11,012 nt of DNA from JBJXGV01 sp046160485 (GTDB lineage Bacteria > Orphanbacterota > Orphanbacteria > JBJXGV01). The position numbers were made by a program, and so were the translations under genes. Shown piece by piece: positions 1 through 10,504 of the stretch (position 1 is its first letter; the number at the start of each line of letters is the position of its first letter). Below the pieces are notes generated by a model. The model did no database searches. It was not told the DNA's origin and was given only the letters and a program-made list of their open reading frames with translations. The stretch lies in the NCBI GenBank assembly GCA_046160485.1, contig JBJXGV010000074.1, forward strand, positions 1 through 11,012. The letters are read 5' to 3'.

Positions 1-1
1 G

Positions 2-1090
2 GCCACCGTAGCGCAGCCTCATGCGCCCGCGCCGCCCGCGCCGCCCGCACCGGCCGCGTCCGCGGCGTCGGCGCCCGCTGCGAAGCCCGCGCAAACGCCC
101 GCCGCCAAGCCAGCACCGACACCTGTACCGAAGGCAGCGCCCGCGTCCGGGCCCGAAGCGGCGGTCACGACAACGTCAGCGCCCTCGCAGAAGCCCGCAC
201 AGCCCGCACCGGCCCCAGTGTCTTCGCTCGCGCCGAAATCGTCGCGTGCCTCGGACACCGATTCCGCGAACACCGACGACGCGGCGGACGACGGCTTACG
301 CCTCGACGCAACCGACGATCGTGAGTCGCGGCCTCGCGGTCCGTCGCGCTTTCTGATCGTCGCGCTCTTGCTCGGTGTCGGCGCACTCGTTGTCGGCGCG
401 GCGCTCGGTCGTTTCGGCGGTCTCGGTTTCGGATCGCGCCCCGCGCCGAGCGGGACGAACACAGCGAGCACTGCGCGGACGACGCCCGAAGCGCCGCGCG
501 CGACGCCGCCCAGAAGTCTCGATGATCGTTCCGCGCCGGCAGCCGCCGCGCGGTCGCCGGTCACGGCAACCGACACGTCGCAGCTTTCCGCGGGCGCAGC
601 GCCGGACACGTTCGCCGCGCGCTCGGTCATCACGCCGGACACGTCGGCGGGGACCTCGCGATTGGCTACGAATGTCGCGCCGGACACGTCGGCTCGGCGC
701 TCCATCGCCGATGCGGAGAAGTCGGCCGCGGCGCCGCGGCAATTGCGCCCGGCGCCGAAGCCGTCGCCTGTCGCCGAAAAGCCCGAATCCAAGATCGTCA
801 TTACGCGGTCGAACACGGCTGACGAATCGGGCGCGAGCGGGGCCGAGGCGTGGGGCGTGCACATCTCGTCGTTCCCGCAGCACGGGCTCGCCGCGAGGGA
901 TTCCGTCGCGTGGCGCAGGAAGGGCTACGTCGTTCATGTGGTTGCGAAAGACATTCCCGAAAAGGGGCTCTGGTACCGGATCGTCCTCGGCGAGTTCGCC
1001 GCTAAAGCCGAGGCCCAAGCGTTCGCCGAAGACGTGCGCGCTCGCGAGGGCCTCGACTACGGTCTCGTCATGAAGATTCCCGTGCGGTAA
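2..1090 (+). CDS. SPOR-domain membrane protein (5' end missing)
   Basis: The frame is open from the left edge to the TAA at 1088-1090, giving 362 residues with no start; the true start lies upstream. A GTG at 218 is an internal valine in an uninterrupted Pro/Ala-rich stretch and is unlikely to be the start. Order: Pro/Ala-rich region (about 1-72 of the fragment), an acidic Ser/Asp segment, one membrane helix (about 117-135, FLIVALLLG...), a Thr/Ser/Ala/Pro-rich stalk with repeated PDTSA-like units, and a C-terminal SPOR domain (about 284-362, from WGVHISSF to MKIPVR). SPOR domains bind glycan strands stripped of stem peptides at division septa, so a septal role is likely. The inferred topology is cytoplasmic N-terminus and periplasmic SPOR, as in DamX or FtsN. 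Whether a further N-terminal domain exists cannot be seen. Fifteen bases separate it from smc, so the two are probably co-transcribed. The SPOR call is firm; the exact role is not. Confidence 0.85.
   Translation, partial: ATVAQPHAPAPPAPPAPAASAASAPAAKPAQTPAAKPAPTPVPKAAPASGPEAAVTTTSAPSQKPAQPAPAPVSSLAPKSSRASDTDSANTDDAADDGLRLDATDDRESRPRGPSRFLIVALLLGVGALVVGAALGRFGGLGFGSRPAPSGTNTASTARTTPEAPRATPPRSLDDRSAPAAAARSPVTATDTSQLSAGAAPDTFAARSVITPDTSAGTSRLATNVAPDTSARRSIADAEKSAAAPRQLRPAPKPSPVAEKPESKIVITRSNTADESGASGAEAWGVHISSFPQHGLAARDSVAWRRKGYVVHVVAKDIPEKGLWYRIVLGEFAAKAEAQAFAEDVRAREGLDYGLVMKIPVR
29..55 (+). repeat. 9-base tandem repeat coding Ala-Pro-Pro/Ala
   Basis: Two exact copies of gcgccgccc (29-37, 38-46) are followed by a degenerate third (47-55). 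The repeat is in frame in the SPOR-domain gene and encodes part of its Pro/Ala-rich cytoplasmic region. It probably arose by replication slippage. Confidence 0.7.
601..693 (+). repeat. Degenerate direct repeats coding PDTSA motifs in the SPOR protein stalk
   Basis: The 15-base word gccggacacgtcggc occurs exactly at 634-648 and 679-693, 45 bases apart and in frame. A shorter match, gccggacacg, starts at 601, and a related cgacacgtcg lies at 571-580. The translated units are P-D-T-S-A and P-D-T-F-A, lying in the presumed periplasmic linker between the membrane helix and the SPOR domain. This looks like linker growth by duplication. Confidence 0.7.
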
Positions 1091-1103
1091 GGGGAGAGGG
1101 GAG
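1091..1103 (+). promoter_or_regulatory. Strong ribosome binding site of smc
   Basis: The whole SPOR-smc gap is a purine run containing GGGGAG twice (1091-1096 and 1098-1103). The first copy is 9 bases from the ATG at 1106, a good spacing. This is the strongest Shine-Dalgarno region in the window and fixes the smc start. Confidence 0.8.
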
Positions 1104-1105
1104 AC

Positions 1106-4978
<3,873 letters not shown>

Positions 4979-4988
4979 ACCGAGGCGG

Positions 4989-5978
4989 ATGTTCGGCGCG
5001 CTTAAGAAGCTCAAGGACGGGCTCGCGAAAACTCGCGGGACGCTCGTGCAATCGCTCCGCACCGTCCTTGCCGGCGGCGGCACGAAGCTCGACGACGCGC
5101 TTCTGGATCGCATCGAAGAAACTCTCCTGGCGGGCGATGTCGGCGTGCGCGCAACGGAGAAGATCGTCAAGGCGCTTCGCGATGGTGCGCGGACCGGAAA
5201 GGTGCGCGATCCGGAGGACGCGTGGGCGCTCATTCGCGCGGAGGCGCTCGCGCTTCTGACCGCGCACGACGCGTCGCGTGGGTCGTCGCCCGCGCCTGCG
5301 ACTGCGTCCGCCGCGTCCGCGACGACGCGCTCTACGCCGGGCGCCGCGCCGCGGCCGCGCGTCATCCTCGTCGTCGGCGTCAACGGCGTCGGCAAGACCA
5401 CCACCATCGGAAAGATCGCAACGCGATTGTCGCGCGCAGGCCAGCGCGTTCTTCTCGGCGCGGGCGACACGTTTCGCGCTGCCGCCGGCGAGCAGCTCGA
5501 TCTGTGGGCGGCGCGCGCCGGCGTCGAGATCGTACGGCAGGAGCGCGGCGCCGATCCCGCGTCGGTCGTTTTCGATGCGTATGCGCGCGCGCGCGCACGC
5601 GCCTGCGACACGCTCCTCATCGACACCGCCGGGCGGCTCCACACGAAATCGAATCTCATCGAGGAACTCAAGAAGGTGCGTCGCGTCCTCGAGAAGCAGG
5701 ACCCGACGCTGCCCGACGAGATCCTGCTCGTGCTCGACGCGACGACGGGGCAGAACGCGCTCGCCCAGGCGCGCACCTTCGTCGGCGCCATCGGCGTCAC
5801 CGGGCTCGTCGTCACGAAGCTCGACGGCACATCGAAGGGCGGCGTTCTTCTGGCGCTCACAGAGGAACTTGGGATTCCCGTGCGCTACATCGGGCTCGGC
5901 GAAGGGCCCGACGATCTCGAGGACTTCGACGCGGAGTCGTTCGTGACGGCGCTCCTCGAAGAGGGCGCGGCGTCGTGA
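4989..5978 (+). CDS. ftsY: Signal recognition particle receptor FtsY
   Basis: FtsY is the membrane-associated SRP-type GTPase that docks SRP-ribosome complexes at the translocon. The 329-residue product opens with the typical amphipathic helix (MFGALKKLKDGLAKTR) and N domain (about 20-90), then the G domain: G1 GVNGVGKTT (130-138), DTFRAAA (160-166), DTAGR (212-216), TKLDG (276-280) and closing GLGEGPDDL (302-310). The ATG at 4989 was chosen because it begins exactly at this helix. The frame is open further upstream inside smc, but that part is arginine-rich read-through with no FtsY character. A GAGG at 4982-4985 is only 3 bases from the ATG and GAGGAG at 4970-4975 is 13 away, so ribosome binding is not ideal and coupling to smc is likely. 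No long acidic A domain is present. An Ala/Ser/Pro/Thr linker (about 93-123) between N and G domains is longer than usual. The gene overlaps the next by 4 bases. Confidence 0.97.
   Translation: MFGALKKLKDGLAKTRGTLVQSLRTVLAGGGTKLDDALLDRIEETLLAGDVGVRATEKIVKALRDGARTGKVRDPEDAWALIRAEALALLTAHDASRGSSPAPATASAASATTRSTPGAAPRPRVILVVGVNGVGKTTTIGKIATRLSRAGQRVLLGAGDTFRAAAGEQLDLWAARAGVEIVRQERGADPASVVFDAYARARARACDTLLIDTAGRLHTKSNLIEELKKVRRVLEKQDPTLPDEILLVLDATTGQNALAQARTFVGAIGVTGLVVTKLDGTSKGGVLLALTEELGIPVRYIGLGEGPDDLEDFDAESFVTALLEEGAAS
5959..5965 (+). promoter_or_regulatory. Ribosome binding site for the GTG start of the hybrid signalling gene
   Basis: AAGAGGG lies inside the end of ftsY, 9 bases before the GTG at 5975. 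The GTG shares GTGA (5975-5978) with the ftsY stop. Both facts support this start over the long open extension reaching back to 5222. Confidence 0.65.
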
Positions 5979-7729
5979 CGGAAAAGCCATCCGCCGACGC
6001 GCTCGCGAAATCCCTCCGCCAGCACGAGGTGTTCTTCGAGGTCGCAACCGCGATTCAAGAGACGACCGACGTCGCGCGCCAGCTCACGCTGATCGCCGAA
6101 GGCATCGTTCGATCCGAGACGTATCGTCGCGCGGTGATCTCCCTTCTCGACAAGGACTGGAAAGTGCTGACGTTCGGGCATGCGGGGCTCGGCGCGGGCG
6201 AGGCCGAAGGCGTGCGCTCGCAGCAGCCGCTCACACCGGAGGAACGCGGCCGCATTTTCCAGGAGCGCTATCGCATCTCGTCGTCGTACTACGTGCCGCA
6301 CGACGATCCGCTCGCGCTCGAAAGCCTGCGCGGCATCGCATCGACGCGCGCCGCGAGCGAATTCATCGATTGGCATCCCGATGATCTCCTCTTCGTGCCG
6401 CTCTACGGACGCGGCGGGCGCATCATCGGCACGATCTCCGTCGATGATCCCGTCGACGGGCGGCGGCCCAGCGCGGAGTCGCTGCGCGTCATCGAACTTT
6501 TCGCGAAGGAGGCCGCATCCGCGATCGAACTCGCGAATCTCTACCGCGAGGTCGAGGCCGCGCAGAGCTATCTGGCGGATATCGTCGAGAACTCGGCCGA
6601 CGCGATCATCACGTCGGATTTCGAGGGGCGCGTCGTGCTCTACAACACGGGCGCGGAGCGAATGCTCGGCTACGCGCGCGACGAGGTTGTCGGCAAGCCG
6701 GTCACGGATCTCTACGCGTCGCGCGACGCGGCGGGAATGGTGCTGCGCGAGCTGCGCGGCGAACGCTTCGGCGGCGCGGGGCGCCTGCAAGGCTTCGAGG
6801 TCGAGCTGCTCGCGAAGTCGGGCGAGCTGATTCCGGTGAGCCTGACGGCGTCGATCACTCATGACAGCGCGGGCAACGAGATCGGCACCGCCGGAATCTC
6901 GAAGGACCTCCGCGAGGTGAAGCGCTTGCAGAAGGAACTCGTCGAGACGGAGAAGATGGCAACGGTCGGCGAGGTCGGCGCGCTTCTCTGCCACGAGACG
7001 AACAACTTCCTCGAGTCGATTCTTACGGCCGGCGAATTGTCGCTCGCGTTTTTCAAGAGCGAGCGGATCACGCGCATTCTCGCCGGCGCGGGGATCGGCG
7101 ACGAGATGGCGCGCGAGATCGAGCGGCTCGGCGTCATCCACGCGGAGGCGCTGCGCATCGGCAAGATCACGGAGCGCGTACAGCTTCTTGCGAACAAGAA
7201 AGGCTACGCGACGACGGAGTACGTCGACGACGTGCAGATGGTCGACCTCGATGCGGCGGCGCGCTCGCCGGTCGCTGCGGCAGGTTCGCGCATCCTCGTC
7301 GCGGACGATCGCGTGCACATTCGCAATTTCCTGAAGGAGTACCTCACGCTCGAGGGTTTCAGCGTCGACCTCGCGGAGGACGGCACGCAGGCGGTGGCGA
7401 AGGCGCGCCTGGCCGACTACGACATCGTTCTCTCCGACATCAAAATGCCGGGGCTGAACGGCTACGAAGTGTTCTCGGCCGTGCGCGCGCTCGGAAAAAA
7501 GACACAAGTCATTCTGATGACAGCGTACGGCTACGATCCAACGCACTCGGTGGTGAAATCTGTCGCCGAGGGATTGTGCGACGTGCTCTACAAGCCGTTC
7601 GACTTGCAGCGCCTCCGCAACGTCGTCGCGAAGGCGCTCGCCGCGCGTGCCGCCGCGAGCACGAACGCGAGCGGCGATGCGGGCGCCGGCACCGGTACCG
7701 ACACACCCACCGACACGAACAAGGCGTGA
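5975..7729 (+). CDS. GAF-PAS-DHp-REC hybrid signalling protein lacking a kinase ATPase domain
   Basis: With the GTG start at 5975 (GTGA overlap with ftsY) the product has 584 residues and no signal peptide or membrane helix, so it is cytoplasmic. Domains: GAF (about 17-190, with YYVPHDDPL and ISVDDPVDG), PAS (about 195-312), two DHp-like helices (about 322-408) with H-box LLCHETNNFLESIL and candidate phospho-histidine H340, then a receiver (about 438-556) with acidic pair D444/D445, phospho-acceptor D488 in LSDIKMPG, T516 and K540, all intact. A normal hybrid kinase has an ATPase domain of over 100 residues between DHp and REC. Here only about 30 residues of linker (408-438) occur and no N, G1 or G2 box is seen. 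It therefore probably cannot autophosphorylate; it may relay phosphate between H340 and D488 or exchange it with a separate kinase (inference). The tail after 557 is Ala/Thr/Gly/Asp-rich. No DNA-binding or enzymatic output domain is visible. The partner and signal are unknown. Confidence 0.9.
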   Translation: MTEKPSADALAKSLRQHEVFFEVATAIQETTDVARQLTLIAEGIVRSETYRRAVISLLDKDWKVLTFGHAGLGAGEAEGVRSQQPLTPEERGRIFQERYRISSSYYVPHDDPLALESLRGIASTRAASEFIDWHPDDLLFVPLYGRGGRIIGTISVDDPVDGRRPSAESLRVIELFAKEAASAIELANLYREVEAAQSYLADIVENSADAIITSDFEGRVVLYNTGAERMLGYARDEVVGKPVTDLYASRDAAGMVLRELRGERFGGAGRLQGFEVELLAKSGELIPVSLTASITHDSAGNEIGTAGISKDLREVKRLQKELVETEKMATVGEVGALLCHETNNFLESILTAGELSLAFFKSERITRILAGAGIGDEMAREIERLGVIHAEALRIGKITERVQLLANKKGYATTEYVDDVQMVDLDAAARSPVAAAGSRILVADDRVHIRNFLKEYLTLEGFSVDLAEDGTQAVAKARLADYDIVLSDIKMPGLNGYEVFSAVRALGKKTQVILMTAYGYDPTHSVVKSVAEGLCDVLYKPFDLQRLRNVVAKALAARAAASTNASGDAGAGTGTDTPTDTNKA

Positions 7730-7746
7730 CCGCGGCCGCGCCGTAA
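7726..7746 (+). other. Six-codon mini-frame linking two genes (GTGA...TAATG)
   Basis: A GTG at 7726 overlaps the preceding stop as GTGA. It opens a frame of six codons (V/M-T-A-A-A-P) ending in TAA at 7744-7746, which itself overlaps the next ATG as TAATG. No Shine-Dalgarno sequence is visible before the ATG at 7746; the gap reads accgcggccgcgccg. Reinitiation through this mini-frame could couple the two genes, but the arrangement may be chance and no peptide function is suggested. Confidence 0.3.
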
Positions 7747-8906
7747 TGCCTCGCGTCGCGTCGACCTTCTTTCTCGCGATCCTTTCGCTTGCGCTCGCGG
7801 CCGGCGCCGGCGAAGTCGCCGTGCGCGTGCTGGGCGTCGCGCCCGCCGTCGACGACAAAGGGATGATCGTTCCACCGAAGGAATTCGAGTGGGACACGAC
7901 GTCGAACGCGGGTGGATGGCACGACGTGGAGCACGAGCGCGCTAAGCCCGCGGACGTCTATCGCGTTCTCATCCTCGGCGACTCGTACGTCGAAGCGCGC
8001 CACGTTCCGCTCGACTCGACGTTTTGCCGGCATCTCGAGCGTCGGCTGAACGACGCGCGCACGGAGGCGGAGGCGCGCGGTGAGGCAGCGGGCGCAATGG
8101 GCGCCCCCGACGCGCGCGCGGATTCCACGCCGCGGCCCTCGCGCGCCGAGGTGATCGCCATCGGGCATCGCGGCTGGAGCCAGCGCGAGGAACTCGCCGC
8201 GCTCGAACGTGAAGGGCTCGCGCTCGAACCCGATCTTGTGGCGCTCTGCTTTCTCGGTTTCAACGACGTGACGGGGAACTCGCCCGTGCTGCGCGCGCGC
8301 GCAAAGGAGCAGGAGGAGACGCTCCTCATGAAGCGGCCGGGGCAGACGCGCGTGCCGCTTTCGAGTCTCGCGGGGCTCGTCGTGCCGGCATCGCACTTGA
8401 ACCGGTTCGTGTCGTATCGCCTCACGCTTCTGACGGCGCGCCTCGAGGGGGCGGCCGATCGCGATGCGCCGCTCGAAGCGACCATCCCCGTCGACTATCT
8501 CGTGTACTGCGACACGAACGATCCCGAGTGGCCGCGCGCGTGGGCCGAAACCGAGTCGCTCACCGCGCGCATTCGCGATCTCTCGGAGGCGGCGGGCGCG
8601 CGCTTTCTTCTCGTCTCGCTGACGATGCCGCAGGGCTATTATCCCGAAGGGCTCGCGGATCTCGTGCGCGCGTACCCGGCGCTCGCGCGCGCGGGGGCGG
8701 ATCTGGCGCGTCCCGACTCGGCGATCGCGCAGATCGCGGCGCGGCGCGGTTTCGATCTCGTGGCGCTCGCGCCCGCTTTTCGTGAGCGCTACGCGCGCGA
8801 CGGCGAGCGGCTCCATTTTGCGGTGAACGGGCATTGGAACGAGGCGGGCCACAAGCTCGCGGCCGAGGTGATCGCGCTCGAGATGGCGAAGAGGAATCTA
8901 CCGTGA
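7746..8906 (+). CDS. Exported SGNH/GDSL-type hydrolase
   Basis: The 386-residue product starts at ATG 7746, directly followed by a secretion signal or membrane anchor (hydrophobic 8-21, FFLAILSLALAAG). The open frame extends upstream into the previous gene, but only this start gives a proper signal. SGNH landmarks follow: block I LILGDSY with nucleophile S80 (75-81); block II G-H-R-G-W-S-Q (140-146); block III GFND with N173; and block V NGHWNEAGH (361-369) with candidate H363. SGNH enzymes are mostly esterases or deacetylases, and secreted relatives act on cell-wall or surface polysaccharides, so an envelope role is inferred and the substrate is unknown. The Asp expected two residues before the block V His (D-x-H) is Asn361, so the triad may be incomplete. 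An Ala/Glu/Arg-rich insert lies at about 103-133. The stop overlaps the following gene's GTG as GTGA. Confidence 0.85.
   Translation: MPRVASTFFLAILSLALAAGAGEVAVRVLGVAPAVDDKGMIVPPKEFEWDTTSNAGGWHDVEHERAKPADVYRVLILGDSYVEARHVPLDSTFCRHLERRLNDARTEAEARGEAAGAMGAPDARADSTPRPSRAEVIAIGHRGWSQREELAALEREGLALEPDLVALCFLGFNDVTGNSPVLRARAKEQEETLLMKRPGQTRVPLSSLAGLVVPASHLNRFVSYRLTLLTARLEGAADRDAPLEATIPVDYLVYCDTNDPEWPRAWAETESLTARIRDLSEAAGARFLLVSLTMPQGYYPEGLADLVRAYPALARAGADLARPDSAIAQIAARRGFDLVALAPAFRERYARDGERLHFAVNGHWNEAGHKLAAEVIALEMAKRNLP
8888..8895 (+). promoter_or_regulatory. Ribosome binding site deciding the GTG start of the sulfatase-like gene
   Basis: GAAGAGGA lies 7 bases before the GTG at 8903, inside the end of the SGNH gene. 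None of the four in-frame ATGs downstream (8921, 8951, 8981, 9011) has a comparable purine run at the right distance. The GTG at 8903 is therefore the best-supported start. Confidence 0.65.
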
Positions 8907-10504
8907 GGCGAAACGATCTGATGCGCGCGTGCACCACGCTCGGCTCCGCGATGCGCGCGTGTGCTGCGCTCCGCCTCGCGATGCGTGCGCGCGGCGCGCT
9001 TGTCTGCGCGATGTGTGTGTGCGTCTTCGCGAGTGCGTGCGGATGCGCGCGCCGCGAATCCGCCGCGCCGGCGGGCGCCGACGCGCGCCTCAACATTCTG
9101 CTCATCACGATCGACACGCTGCGGCAGGATCACCTCGCGTGTTACGGCCACCCGCGCGTGAAGACGCCCGCGATCGACCGCCTCGCGCGCGAGGGCGAAC
9201 TCGTCGCCACCGCGGTCACCGCGCAGCCGAAGACGGGACCCGCGCACGCGTCGATCTTCACGGGGCTGTCGCCGGGCACTCACGGCATTCGGCGCAACGG
9301 CGACATCCTTGGCGAAGAACACGAGACGCTCGCCGAGTTGGCGCGCGACGCAGGCTACGAGACGGCGGGGTTCATCGGCGGGTATCCGCTCACGCGCGGC
9401 TTCGGGTACGCGCAGGGTTTCGACACGTATCAGGATCGGCTCTCGCATGGTGCGACGAGCGCGGGCGAGGGCGCGGGGAAGCGCGAGAACTTCGCGCGCG
9501 AGGTCGCGGACTCGGCGATCGCGTGGCTCGGCGCGCGAACGGGCGCCGGCTCAGGTACGCACACGCGCGCCAACGCGCGCGGCGATCGCTCGGGCGCGCC
9601 GCCATTCTTCGCATTCGTCCACTTCTTCGATCCCCACGCGCCATACGAGCCGCCGCCGCCGCTCGACCGCGCGTACTACCGCGGCGACCCGCGCGATCCG
9701 CGTCACACGAGCCTCGCTGGCGCGGACATCCCCAACTACGTCCGCCCGTATCTCGAAGGCATCACCGACATCGAGTACCCGATCGCGCTCTACGACGGCG
9801 AGATCACGTCGGTCGATTTCGCGATCGAGCGCATTCTCGCAGCGATCGAGGACGCCGGGCTTCTCGAGAAGACGCTCGTCGTGCTGACGGCGGATCACGG
9901 CGAGAGCCTTTCGGAGCACGGGTATTACTTCTGCCACAAGGACATCGTCTACGAGGACAACGTGCGCGTGCCGCTCATCGTGCGGCGGCCCGCGGCGGCG
10001 GAGACGACGGTCGCGGACGTGCGCGCGCTGAACACGCGCATCGCGTCGACGACAGAACTCTTCGCGTTTCTGTGCGACGCGGCGACGAGTGGAGCGGCGG
10101 GCGCGCTTCCGGGCAGTAGCGGTGGTAACGGCGGGCGCGGCGCGGGTGGCGTGGCGGGCGCGCCTCGGGGCGACGCCGGCGGTGGCGTGCGCGTCGTCTT
10201 CAGCGAGCAGCACATCTACAAGTCGGGGCCGCGCGGCGCCGACACGTACGTCGCGAGCCGTTACGCCGCGCAGGACGGCGCGCACAAATTCGTTTCGAAC
10301 ACGGATGGCGACGCGGAGCTTTACCGTCTCGATGAGGACCCGCGCGAACTCGTCAACATCATCGCGCGCGACCCCGCGGCGGCGGAGTTGCTGCGCGCGT
10401 CGCTGGCGGAGTGGCTGCGCGCGGAGGCGGCCCCCGCGAACGGCGCGGCCCTCGACGCGGAAGTCGTCGAGACGCTCAAGAGCCTCGGCTATGTCGATCA
10501 CTAG
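8903..10504 (+). CDS. Sulfatase/alkaline-phosphatase superfamily lipoprotein with Thr at the nucleophile position
   Basis: The GTG at 8903 overlaps the SGNH stop (GTGA) and has a good ribosome binding site, giving 533 residues. A signal region made of 10-residue repeats ends in ASAC-G-C, with candidate lipid-bearing C46; the box is imperfect, as it lacks Leu at -3. The sulfatase fold follows: NILLITIDTLRQDHLACYG (metal Asp candidates D71, D76), T-G-P-A-H (111-115) then ASIFTGLSPGTHG, FFDPHAPY (D243, H245), ADHGESLSEHG (D331, H332), an ELYRLDEDPREL-type C-terminal region, and the common ending LKSLGYV. True sulfatases have C/S-x-P-x-R, with the Cys or Ser converted to formylglycine; here the position is Thr111 and the Arg is His115. 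The alkaline-phosphatase superfamily includes Thr-nucleophile phosphodiesterases and phosphoethanolamine transferases, so phosphoester chemistry outside the cytoplasm is more likely (inference). A Gly/Ala-rich insert occupies about 394-428 and a smaller one about 210-233. It overlaps the next gene by 14 bases. Confidence 0.9.
   Translation: MRRNDLMRACTTLGSAMRACAALRLAMRARGALVCAMCVCVFASACGCARRESAAPAGADARLNILLITIDTLRQDHLACYGHPRVKTPAIDRLAREGELVATAVTAQPKTGPAHASIFTGLSPGTHGIRRNGDILGEEHETLAELARDAGYETAGFIGGYPLTRGFGYAQGFDTYQDRLSHGATSAGEGAGKRENFAREVADSAIAWLGARTGAGSGTHTRANARGDRSGAPPFFAFVHFFDPHAPYEPPPPLDRAYYRGDPRDPRHTSLAGADIPNYVRPYLEGITDIEYPIALYDGEITSVDFAIERILAAIEDAGLLEKTLVVLTADHGESLSEHGYYFCHKDIVYEDNVRVPLIVRRPAAAETTVADVRALNTRIASTTELFAFLCDAATSGAAGALPGSSGGNGGRGAGGVAGAPRGDAGGGVRVVFSEQHIYKSGPRGADTYVASRYAAQDGAHKFVSNTDGDAELYRLDEDPRELVNIIARDPAAAELLRASLAEWLRAEAAPANGAALDAEVVETLKSLGYVDH
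8921..9040 (+). repeat. Four 30-base degenerate tandem units coding the signal peptide
   Basis: ATG recurs exactly every 30 bases at 8921, 8951, 8981 and 9011. The units translate as MRACTTLGSA, MRACAALRLA, MRARGALVCA and MCVCVFASAC, the last ending on the presumed lipid-bearing Cys. By hand, units 1 and 2 share 23 of 30 bases and units 2 and 3 share 20 of 30; unit 4 is more diverged. The repeat forms almost the whole signal region of the sulfatase-like lipoprotein. Confidence 0.75.
10478..10482 (+). promoter_or_regulatory. Possible weak ribosome binding site of the PHP-like lipoprotein gene
   Basis: AAGAG lies 8 bases before the ATG at 10491, within the end of the sulfatase-like gene. It is weak, so translation is probably coupled to the upstream gene through the 14-base overlap. 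Confidence 0.35.

Noticed and set aside
218..220. GTG as the start of the SPOR-domain gene
   Set aside because: The same frame is open and compositionally identical up to the left edge, and no ribosome binding site precedes the GTG. The gene most likely begins outside the window.
5222..5974. Upstream in-frame extension of the GAF-PAS-DHp-REC gene
   Set aside because: This part is an out-of-frame reading of the FtsY G domain giving Arg-rich sequence. The GTG at 5975 has a ribosome binding site and a GTGA overlap.
5885..7897. 670-residue open frame on the minus strand opposite the signalling gene
   Set aside because: It spans the ends of two real plus-strand genes, shows no recognisable domain, and results from the near absence of A/T at codon third positions.
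9013..9022. GT-rich run (gtgtgtgtgc) considered as a phase-variation tract
   Set aside because: It is only about four to five dinucleotides long and lies within the codons of the signal peptide. It is too short to claim slippage switching.
8921..9040. 30-base periodicity considered as a CRISPR array
   Set aside because: The units abut directly with no spacers, diverge from each other and keep the reading frame of a signal peptide. No cas gene is present.
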